Assembly (NCBI RefSeq): GCF_034190915.1
Contig: NW_026947638.1
Location: 266,001-330,000, forward strand
Direction: 5' to 3'
DNA length: 64,000 bases
Source of the DNA: Cavia porcellus
Lineage: Eukaryota; Chordata; Mammalia; Rodentia; Caviidae
Positions 24,955 through 35,040 of the stretch are shown piece by piece. Each line of letters starts with the position of its first letter. Position 1 is the first letter of the stretch. Below the pieces are notes generated by a model. The model worked only from the letters and a program-made list of their open reading frames with translations, ran no database searches and was not told where the DNA came from. Both the position numbers and the translations under genes were made by a program.

Positions 24955-26505
24955 GACAATGATTGGAATTACAAATAATGATATGGCAACACTGTAGTTC
25001 TAGATATGGTGTCTATTGTTTAGAATAGCAATGAAATAAACAAATGAAAATGTTTAAATGCACATTTTGTGCAATTCTAGGTAAAGTTCCTCTTCAAATA
25101 GTGACTTAGTTCTGTATAACATTAGCATCTTATGACCTAGGATTTCTTTCTCTAAATGAAGTAACAAAGAATGCTATTTCAGATATGGGTTTTATTAACT
25201 GAATCCTGAGACAAATTAGTGTACTTTGTATCTGAGTAAAACAGTATTAATACATATAAATAACTGAAGCAGAAAAGCTATTATAACTATCTTTTTGATC
25301 TCATTTACACATACCACCCAACTATTTCATAATGCAGTCAGTGGGTTCGTGGTCTTTTTTAGTTGATTTTCTTTAGATGATCATAGCATGGCATGTTAAT
25401 TCAAATTCAGAACACAAGATGATGTGGACCAGTCCACACAATTCATTATATAGAACACACTTCTGATTCATTTCTTATTTTAGCTACAGTGTTAAGTTAG
25501 AGGCTGGAATCTTATGCACTTGGGGATTATGTCTATAAACTCTGAAAAACATATTACTCTTATAATAACTTTTACAAAAGCAAGATTGCATACCCTTTAC
25601 CTTGTCATTCATTAAGGAGTGAATATTCTAGTAATATAATTTCAAATATTTGATCTGTGTTTGAAATCCATGTTGGCAGTACATAATTGTTCTTAATGTC
25701 TGCATTATAATGCAAAAATAATCTCACGATTCTGCACATAATACCCTTGCTCTTCATAGACAAGAAAATTCTTACTCCTAAATCCTCAGGGTTGGTGGGC
25801 CCAAAGGACAGCTGAGAGACATAAGCCAGTTAAATCCTCTTCAGTGAGCATTAAGAGCTAAAACGAGTAGAGGGCTTGACGGCACTTGTCTTTCTGGGGT
25901 TCATCTACTGAAGCCATGGATGCTCAAGAAAAGGGAAATTGTTTCCATAGTTAGAAAGAATAAAAAACTAATACAGCCACTGCCTGGATTGTAAGATATT
26001 CCCAGTGCTGATACCAATGGAATGTCTCTCAGCAACACACCTGCCTCAGAAAGTGACTGGTGAAACCACTTAGATTCAGGACAAATAGAAATCGTTATTC
26101 ATTTAACTTACTTGCTTGAGGTCACGATATTAAAATGCACATTGTTTTAATTCTTACCATTTTTTGTTTTAGGAATAATTATGAATTATAGGACTTTGTG
26201 GAATTTATATTAATGTCAGTTAAATTGAAGTGTAGTTCATAAAGACAGCCAATATAGTCCTGGCATAGAAGTGTATGCATTTAAAATTAATGATAAAGAC
26301 TCCACTTAATTTACCTGCTTGTAAGCTAATTTGAAACATTTCTAAGATTGTAAATTTTTTATTGCTTTTTATTCTAAGATAACAAAGCTAATGTTTTATT
26401 GATAAATGCTTGGGTATGAAGGGGGTTAGTGTGTGTAGATGTGTACGTATGCACATGCCTGCTAATTTAGTGTTATCATATCATATTTTTAACTTGTATG
26501 ATTTA
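24955..26505. other. Unannotated AT-rich DNA
   Basis: No gene or repeat recognised up to the sharp GC-rich boundary of the minisatellite. Confidence 0.45.
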
Positions 26506-26509
26506 CTGG

Positions 26510-28793
26510 CCTGCAATGTGTGCTGGCAACAGGCATGTGGGCCATGGCACACGCCAGCAACTGGTGGCTGTCTGCCAGCATGTGCTGGTGACAGGTAGCA
26601 CGCTACCTGTGCACACTGGCAACAAGCAGTAGGCCACTGGTGTTTGCTGCCAACAGGAAGCTGGCCACCGGAGCGTGCCAGCAACAGGCAGCAGTGCCCC
26701 TGGCATGTGCCAGTTACAGCCGGCAGGTCGATGGTACGTGAAACAGAGGCAGAGGGTTGCTGGCACACTCTGACGACATGCTGCTGACCTCTGCCCCACA
26801 CTGGTGACTGGTGGCAGTCTGCCAGCGAATGCTATCAGCAGCCGACTGGCCACTGGCACGTGCTGGTGACAGGTGGCAAGCTACTGGCGCTCGCCGGCAA
26901 CAGGCAGCAGGCCGCTGGTTTGCTCTGATGATAGACCGCAGGCTGCCGCCTCACCCTTGTCAGTTGCAGCAGGCCATAGGTTGCAGGCGGTGACAGGCAG
27001 TTTGCCAGCAGTGTGCACTGGTGATAGTCTGCATGCCGCTGGCACCCACCACTGACAGATCACAGGCCACCAGCTGATGCCAGCTCGTTACAAGAGTGCA
27101 CTAATATGTGCCAGGGACAGTCAGCAGCCGCTGGCACATGCCAGTTTTAGCCAAGAAGTTGCCAGCGCATGCAAGTGACAGGTGACAGGTGACAGGTGGC
27201 AGGACTCCAGACCGCACAAGCAACAGGCCGCTGGATGCCTGTGTGCACAGTCATCAGGCGGGATGGCCCAGGCATGCACCACTGACAGGCGGCTGTCCTC
27301 AGGTATGGGTGTCTGCCAGCATGACAGGTGGCCGTCCACCTGCCTGCGCCAACAGCAGGCCGGCGGGCCACCGACACATTCCGCAGACAGACCACAGGCT
27401 GGCAACTCGCGCTGGTGAGTCAAGACAGGCCACCAGCATGCACCAGCTACAGGGTGCAGCTCGATGGCGCATGTCGGTTACTGGGGGCAGTCAGCCGGTG
27501 CACACCGGCCACAGGCAGCATGCTGAAAGTGCGCCCCGGTGACAGGCGCAAGGCCACTGGCGCTAGCTGGCAGTAAGCGGTAGGATGCCAGGACATTCTT
27601 GAGACAGGAGGCAGTCTGGCCAGGGCATTCCAGTGACAGGTGGCAGCCGGCCTGTGCTTGCAAACGACAAATCACAGGCTGACGATATGCACGGGTGACA
27701 GGTAGCAGCCCGCCGGTGGATATTAACAGACTGCTTGTCGGCAGCCCATGCCATGATGTTGCTGCAAGTTGCCAGTGCTCGCCCTTGGTGCACCCACGTC
27801 AATTGGCAGGTGGCCAGTGCACGCCAACAACACACCGCAGGTCGCCAGTCTGTGCTGGCAAGTTGAGGTAGGCGCTTGGCGCGCACTGTCGATAGGCGGC
27901 ATGCTGCCAGCACGTGCCAGTGACAGGTGGGAGGCTGCTGACGCGTGCTGCCAAAAAAATGGCTTTCTGCCTGTGTGTGCTGGCAACATTTGACAGGCTG
28001 CCAGCACGCCACGGTGACAGGCGGTAGGCCAACGGTATGCCCCAGTGACAGATAAAAGGCGGCCTGCGGTCTGTCACGGCACACGCGGCCAGCCTGCTGA
28101 GTGTCGCTTGTCACGAGTCGCCGGCAGGGGCTGGCAACCAGGGGTCTGTCAGTGGTGCGCCCCACTGGCCTGCCGCCTGCCGCTGGGTGCACCGGTGACC
28201 AACCTCCTGTCACTGGCGCACGTTTGTGGCCTGATGGTTGTAGCTGGTGTGTGCTGGCATCCTTTTATGTGTCACGGGGCATACCGTGGTCCTGTCGCCT
28301 GTCACGGCACGCTCCAGCGGCTAACCGCCATCGCCAGCACATGCTGGCAGACAGCCGCCAGTCGGTGACATGTGCCGTGGCCCACATGCCTGTTGCCAGC
28401 ATGCACTTCCGGCCAGCCGCCTGTTGCCAGCCCGCGCCGGCAGCCTGCAGCAACTCGCCAACATGGTCCGGTGGACTGCGATTTGTAGCCGGTATGCGCC
28501 AGCAGCCTGACGCTTATTGCCAGGGTGTTTCATTGGCCTGCTGCCTGTCTCTCGCACACTGGTGGCCAGCTGCCTGCTGCCAGCATGTGCTGGTGTCATG
28601 CCGCCTGTAATTGGTGGGCGCCTGCGGCACACCACAACTCTCCAGCATAGGCTGGTGGCCTGCGGCTTGTTTCCAGCACACACCTGTGGCCTGATGTTTA
28701 TTACTGGTGCAGGCCAGCGGCCTGCTGTGTGTTACCAGAGTGTGCTGTCCGCCTGCCGCAACATGCCAATGTGTGCCGGCGGCCTGCGGTCTG
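26510..28793. repeat. GC-rich 31-bp minisatellite with orientation switch
   Basis: About 2.28 kb of degenerate 31-bp units in an otherwise AT-rich region. In the left arm (26510-about 28057, some 50 units) the unit reads approximately yggtgacaggyrgcaggcyrctggcrygtgc. In the right arm (about 28058-28793, some 24 units) it appears as the reverse complement, e.g. two consecutive 31-bp units starting gcctgttgccagc near 28400-28430. The centre holds an 8-bp inverted pair, gtgacaga at 28045-28052 and tctgtcac at 28070-28077, with a 17-nt spacer. Long open frames occur on both strands because the unit has few stops; as 31 is not a multiple of 3, each unit shifts the frame, so I do not call any of them genes. 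Confidence 0.92.
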
Positions 28794-29930
28794 TGGTGGG
28801 AGTGCAGACTGGTGTGATCACTGTGGAGATCAATCTGGAGATTCCTTAAAAAGCTGGGATTCAAAGTCTACTTTATATGCTTTAATTTTGTAACTTGGAC
28901 AAATATTTCTAAGATGACAATATGTAATCCAGTAACTAGTGATTTCCTACTGTTTTATTTTTTCTGAAATTCTGTATAACTTGGACCCTTTTTCTGCTTT
29001 TTTCTCCTTAAATAATAAAAAAAAGTCCCATTCGACCCAGCTATTGCACTTCTAGGCATATTCCCAGAAGAACTGAAAAAATCATAGCACAGTGATATAT
29101 GTGCACCCATGTTTACAGCAACACAATTTGTAATAGCCAGATCTTGGAAACAACCTAACTGTCCATCCACTGAGAAATGGATCAGCTATAAAGAATAATC
29201 ACCTTGAGATATTTATAAATAAATGGCAACTTGAGACCATAGTCATAAGTGAAATAAATAAACTCAGATGCATATGTACCATATAATCTCCCTATATAAA
29301 TCAAACTCACATGTAATATATAATCTCCCTAGTGTAAGAAATGGTAAGAGTACATAAGAGTTTATGGTAATCATGATTCTTCATTACATTGTTTTGAAGC
29401 ATTATAATGTTTGCATTCATTAGTTGCAATGGTTTTATCCTGGTTTGTGTGATTTTGTTATCTGTGATGGTATGAACAGCTATTTTAAAGTACACAAGAC
29501 ATTCTGATAGCCAGTGCTGATTTAATATCATCTTACTCTGAAGTCCTACTATGCTGTTGCTCTTCTGTTTCCATTGGTTCAATCCATATTGTATCTTATT
29601 GGATTTTATTATATGTGACAGTATAAACAATTTTTTATCGAAAATGAGATAATATAGTAGCCATTGTTTGTTCTCTGCTTTGGTTCTGAATGTCCTGTAA
29701 TTCTTTCATTCTTTTGAATGGTTTTATACTATTTTGTTATGTTTGATACTACTGTATATGAAGTTATGCTCAACTATTTCAAAGAAAGAGACATTATGAT
29801 AGTTACTGTTAATTACAGGTTGTCTTGTGGTAAAATACTGTGTGGTTTACATTGTTCTGATCTGATCTGCTTTGTTATGTACTCATTTTTCTTAATCTTT
29901 TTAAAATAAAAGTTTTTACAAGTATAAGAC
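28794..29930 (+). mobile_element. 5'-truncated young-type L1, plus strand
   Basis: Starts abruptly at the minisatellite edge within ORF2 C-terminal sequence (gtgggagtgcagactggtg, tggagatcaatctggagattcctt), then after a foreign 165-bp block resumes at 29025 (tcccattcgacccagctattgcac, cattcccagaagaactgaaaaaatcat, ggaaacaaccta, ggatcagctataaagaat). 29340-29910 is a 3' UTR made of the same ~150-bp modules as the full-length L1, in inverse orientation (e.g. caaagaaagagacattatgatagttactg at 29780). It ends near ttttaaaataaaag at 29900. No large open frame. Confidence 0.8.
28860..29024. other. 165-bp non-L1 block inside truncated L1
   Basis: Interrupts L1 between aaaaagctgggat and tcccattcgaccc, which are adjacent in intact copies. 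It ends in aataataaaaaaaag, an A-rich tail that suggests a small retroposed sequence, but I do not recognise it. Confidence 0.5.
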
Positions 29931-30049
29931 GTTTAATCATACAAGCTATTACAAATAATATAAGGCATTTAATCATACACGCTATGTGCTATAAATTTAT
30001 ATTCTGATTATAGGAAATAGGAAAGAAAACAAAAAAATTACCAGAGTTC

Positions 30050-31435
30050 ATTTTATGTGACATAGGTGGCAAGAGATAAAGACACTATTAAAAATGGATA
30101 AGTCAAACCTTTAAGATATGGAGTCCCAATGCTGGAATACAGTAACCTGAGTAAGACAAAGAGGAGGAAAATGTGATACCAGGACCCAGCAAGGATCTGA
30201 AGTAAGAACTGAAGCACCAAGAGTGAACCACGAAGGAGGCCCCTCAACATAAAAGAGGGAGGTGGCAAGCGGTGCTTTCTGCCTGAGCCCCAGCTAAGAC
30301 ACAGGAGGGCAGCTGGAATCTGCAGAAGCACAGTAACTACTGGCAACTCGGAGGCATCTATGGAGAAAAAATGCCAGTGGAATGGAGCAGTGGGCACTGT
30401 GGACAGCAGGGGCCAGTGCGTTATTTGGGTTCAGCTGTCCCCCAGGAAAGAGTGACTGGCCAGTCACCATCTCGTAGAGAGGTCAAGGGAAATCAGAATC
30501 CAGACCAACTTTGGGTTGGCTCCATCTAGCAGCTCCCAGTGTCAGAGGACCAAGTTCAAGCCAGCAGGAGGAACTTGGAGAGTTGCGGGCTACTCGGATT
30601 TCAGCCTCACAGTCACAAACCAGAAGCAGCCCCAACTTTGGTGGAATTAAAGGCCCAGGTTTCCTGGCCTTACCCACTGCTGCTGTAATTCTACTGCTGG
30701 GTTGCTGGGATCAACTGATGCAGATCTGGGTTTTATCTATCCCCTCTGTCTACCAGGGCCAGCAGACTATGTCCTGAGGTGGGCTTTTTTAGTTTTCTTT
30801 CTGATTTACTTTCTTTGCATTTAAATATTATTTCTTCATTTAAAAATATTTTTTCATGATTGTTCATGTTTTTCTCCAAGAACACTGTTTCTTTATTTCT
30901 TTTTGTCGTTACTCTGCTCTGTTCTTGTTTCTCCCTGCTTCCCTTCTGCTTTTTTCACCAGTTCCCAAAGGTTTTCTAATCTTCCTTTGTTCCCCAGTCT
31001 TTATTCTAATCCCTTCTCTTTTGCTCTATTTTTTTCTCTAATTTCTATTAAATTTTCTCCCGAGGGTAAAATTGCCACAGAGTGAATATTTACTATGTAT
31101 ACAATTTTATAATCTGTTTTCAATTTTTGTTATGTAACTATAAACCTTGGACCGGGAATTTAGCTCAGCGGCATAAGCACCTGCCTTGTGGGCAGACAGT
31201 CCTGAGTTCCATCCTTGATACCGATTAAAAAAAAAAAAAACACTATAAACCTTGTTTACATGGTTAAAGGTGGTAAATGAATGATTTAAACCACATCTAG
31301 TTACACAAGGTGATACACTGTTCCAATTAGTTGTTTTTCTTTGTATGCCAAGACTGAGATGCCTGAGGGTCATAAACAATACTTCAGGCCAGGGGGATTT
31401 CAAGGTCAATTAGGTAGCAACTTCTCATCCTCAAA
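30050..31435 (+). promoter_or_regulatory. Probable 5' UTR of older L1
   Basis: A GC-richer block (30110-30780) followed by a CT/T-rich block (30790-31075), leading without a break into ORF1-like sequence at 31440 on the same strand. This fits the 5' UTR of an older L1, but its sequence differs from the monomers at 6591-7341. It is interrupted by the ID SINE at 31149. The frames on either strand show no host protein. Confidence 0.5.
31149..31241 (+). mobile_element. ID-like SINE
   Basis: gaccgggaatttagctcagcggcataagcacctgccttg, gagttccatccttgatacc, A tail. A perfect 12-bp duplication actataaacctt lies at 31137-31148 and 31242-31253. Confidence 0.93.
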
Positions 31436-31439
31436 AACC

Positions 31440-32480
31440 TGAAGAAAGAGGATCTTGCAACAGACTCAAAACCCAAAAGCCAGCTGCACCTAGACTCTCT
31501 GAAGTGGTAACAATAAAAGTAAAAAAGCAGATGAAGGAGGCTCTGGGAAAAAATTAAATCAGAAATGATTTCTCAGATAACTTCAGAGATGATTACCATA
31601 ATAAAGGGCAGGATTCGTGAATGGAGAGACCATACAGATTTAAAAAAATAAAGGAGCATAAGAAAATGAGAGAAAGCATAAGTATATAATACAGTAAAGA
31701 AATGCAATCTATGGAACAGATTCAATCAGATATCAAGAGATTAAAAATTCTAGTTAAAGTATACACAGCAAAATTAAACAATGTTGAGGACAGAATATCA
31801 GATCTAGAAGACAGGACTGCAAAACAGGATTGCAATTAGCAATCATGACTAGAAAGATTTATTAAAAATGGCAAAGAACTATGGAAAATCAATCCAACTG
31901 CTGCTAGTGATAGAGAGTAAGGTAAGAGTCAATATAAAAGCCTGACATAAGGCAAATGACACAAAAACATGTTTACAGAAGTAATGAAGAAAACTTCCCA
32001 AGCATGGAAAAAGAATTTGACATAAAAATAAATGAGGCTTATAGAACAACAATTAGCCATATCGGAAAAAAAAATCAACAAAAAAAACCTATTCCAAGAT
32101 TATGTCTTGGCAAGATTCCAGAACTTCAATGCAACAGATTAAAAGCCATTAGAGAAAAGAAATAAATCAACTATAAAGGAGAAGCTTTCCAAATCACAGC
32201 AGACTTCTCAAAAGAAAGCTTTCAGTCAAGGACAATTTAGAACTTCAAGCCCAACAAGAAAACAACCTGCAACCCAGATTGATATATCCACAAAACTAAC
32301 TTTCAAAATACATGAAGAAATACTTCCAATGAAACAAAAACCTGAAGACATTCATAACCACCAAACCAGTACTCCACAATGTTTAAAAGGTCAAAATGTC
32401 TAAACAACAGTGCAGGCTACAATTCCGTGAATCCCAACAAAATGAATCCATCACGCAAGGCAAATAATTAAATAGAGGGG
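31440..32480 (+). pseudogene. Decayed L1 ORF1
   Basis: Coiled-coil coding remnants at 31500-31830 (ggacagaatatcagatctagaagacagg) lead into the RRM region. The frame 31956-32165 still encodes NFPSMEKEFDIKINEAYRT-type ORF1p sequence, matching residues about 205-255 of the intact ORF1p at 5225-6277. The C-terminal domain is seen at 32190-32330. Several stops and frameshifts make it non-functional. Confidence 0.85.
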
Positions 32481-32519
32481 AAACAAAGAGAACTCACATC
32501 AGGAAAATAACACAATAAA

Positions 32520-34560
32520 GATAAGGTAAGATATATCAGTTATAGCTAGTGATATTAATGGGTCTGCATTCACCAATCAAAGAAACAGATTGGCAGAATA
32601 CATCAAAAAATAAGCTCCAACATTATGCTGCATACAAAAAGCACATATAATTAAAAGGAAATTCAAACTGAAAATCAAAGGATGGAAAACAAAATTCCAT
32701 GCAACAGGAACCCAGAAAAAAGCAGGGGAAGCTATTTTATTTGCAGACAAAGCAGATTTCAAGCCAAAACTGATCAAGAGAGACAAAGAAAATAACTACA
32801 ACCTTGTTAAGTGAATAATCCAAGGGGAAGAGATAACAATCATAAATATATATGTGTACCAAAAACAAGTGTACCCACCTATATACAACAAATATTAACC
32901 AACATAAAAATTGAATAAATACTAATACAATAATAATGGGGGAATCACCATACACCAATGGCACAAATAGATCAACAAGACTAAAAAAATTCAACAGAAC
33001 TAAATTATATCTGAACTAAATTAAGCCTGTGAGCAAATACATCTATTAAACACTTAGGATGTTGAGCCGACAATAAAATAATACACATCCTTCTCAGCTG
33101 CAAACACCATATTCTCCAAAACAGACAGCACATAGAAAATGCTTAAGTAAATGCAAAGGAACCAAAACAATTCCATGAGCATCATCAGACTGTAGTGCAA
33201 TGAAACTGCAAATCAATGGAAGAAAGAAACCAAGAGTACTGCATAAATACGTGGAAATTAAATAACACCTTCCTGGAAAACCAAGGAAGTTAAAGAAGAA
33301 ATTACAGTTCCTATAATTAAAGGATAATTCCAGTACAACATCTAGAACTTATTGGACATAATGAAAGCAGGCCTACTAGGGATTTTATAATGACAAATAC
33401 CACAGCAGAAAAACAGAATGAGGTGAAATAAATAACCTAATGTTGAACTGCAACTTTCCAGCAGTTAAAGAAGTCAAGCCCAAACTTCATGCAAGGGAGA
33501 AAGTCATGAAAAGTAGAGCAGAAATTATATAATGGAGACTAACAAAATAATACAAAGAATCAATGAATCGAAGAGCTGATTCTTTGAAAGATTAAATAAA
33601 ACCTGACCAACCCTTAGCCAATCTTACAGGAAAAAGGAAAGACTCAAATCCATGCAATAAGGGAGAAATCATCACAGATCATACAGAAATCCAGCAGATT
33701 ATTAATACCTACTTCAAGAAAATGAATTCTGGTAAGATGGAAAACACAAAAGAAATGTACAGATTCCTACATATATACGAATTACAAAAGCTGAGTCAAG
33801 AAGATATAAAGTTCCTAAATAGTCCCAATTGTAATTGATGAAATTGAACATGTAATTAAAAACGTGCTAACAAAGAAATGCCCAGGTCCAATGGATTTAC
33901 TGCTGAATTCTAAGGAAACTTAGAGACATTCCAGTGCCACTATTCTTCAAAATCTTTCATGAAATTGGAAAGGGAAACAATTCTAAACTCATTCCTGGAA
34001 ACAAACATTATTCTGATATCAAAGCCAGTGAAGGTCTAACTAAAAAAGAAAACTACAGTTCAGTGTCCCTAATGGAATAAATGACAAACATCCTCATTGA
34101 GATATTTGCAAACAGAATACAGCAGCAAATCATCAAGAAGGTTATACACCATGACAAGTAGGATTCATCTCAGGACTGTAGGGATAGTTCAAATACAGAA
34201 AGTAATAAATATAACACACCATTAACACATTATTAACATTAACAGAACTAAGGACAAAACCCACATGATCATCTCAATAGACGCAGAAAAAGCTTTTCAC
34301 AAAGTCCAACATAAATTCATAATGATATCTCTACAGAAAATTGGAATAGAAGGTCTCTATCTCAATCCTATAATATAAAGCTATCTGTAACCAATAGCTA
34401 ACATTATATTAAATAGTTAAAAACAGAAAGCTGTCACTATTATGACTCCTATTCAATAGAGCAGTATTAGCCAGAGCAATTAGACAAGATATAAAAGGAT
34501 AGAAAAGGAAGAATTTAAATTACGGTTAATCGCAGATTACAGCATACTTTACAATTCCTA
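32520..34560 (+). pseudogene. Decayed L1 ORF2, endonuclease to RT active site
   Basis: Plus-strand ORF2 remnant with landmarks in the correct order: endonuclease (32640-33200, with catctgcagtgcaatgaaactgcaaatcaa-like sequence at 33190), linker (33530-33700, caaagaatcaatgaatcgaagagctgattctttgaaa), RT fingers (33860-34200, gcccaggtccaatggatttactgctgaattc) and the palm up to the FADD region at about 34525-34560 (atcgcagattacagcatactttac). Many stops. The copy breaks off here at the retroviral insert and resumes at 38631. Confidence 0.85.
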
Positions 34561-34562
34561 CT

Positions 34563-35040
34563 TCATCTCTCAATCCCAACCAGACGTAATAAACAAACTC
34601 AAATGCCTTGAGAGTGGCCCTGATACTGCCTGCCCAAAGATTTACCTAATCTGGCCTTTAAGGTCTTCAGTAACAGAAAGCAGGAAACTTTGGCTCACAG
34701 CGACAATACCAGCTCCTAGTGGATGCCCTGAGCACACCCTCATGACGCCTCACTCAGTCTTCCCAAAACAGCCCTCCAGACCTTGTTTCATGTGCAGCAA
34801 GGAGAGCCACAGGGAAGAAAAGGAATCTCCAAAACTCCAAATTCCCCTAAATCCTTGTCCTGAATGTAATCAAAAGGGCCACTGGAAGATGGAGTGCCGA
34901 CTCCTGAAAATGGAAAAAGGCACCACTTCCAAAAAGCCCCCTCCAAGTTTTAATCCAGCCCTGCTGCTGGACCTGTTGGGCCTAGTGGGAGATGAGGATA
35001 CTGATTGCTGGGCCCAGGCTCCAAGCTACCCACCCTAGAA
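34563..35040 (+). pseudogene. Endogenous retrovirus gag, nucleocapsid end
   Basis: 5'-truncated gag remnant of a class I (gamma-like) endogenous retrovirus. Its 3' part is a 98-codon open frame (34742-35038) with a CX2CX4HX4C nucleocapsid zinc knuckle at about 34855-34897 and a degraded first knuckle at about 34776-34800. The capsid and matrix parts are missing, since the retroviral sequence begins directly at the break in the surrounding L1. It is not capable of making a particle. Confidence 0.8.

Noticed and set aside
26510..28793. CRISPR-like array of regular repeats
   Set aside because: Units are contiguous and degenerate, without unique spacers, and the genome is mammalian.
26481..28864. 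Long open frames on both strands (up to 216 codons) in the minisatellite
   Set aside because: The 31-bp unit shifts frame at each repeat and lacks stop-rich AT sequence, so open frames on all strands are a composition effect; no homology or gene structure supports translation.
30053..30777. Host gene in the GC-richer block with frames on both strands
   Set aside because: Its position directly upstream of an L1 ORF1 on the same strand fits an L1 5' UTR better, and no protein motif is visible.
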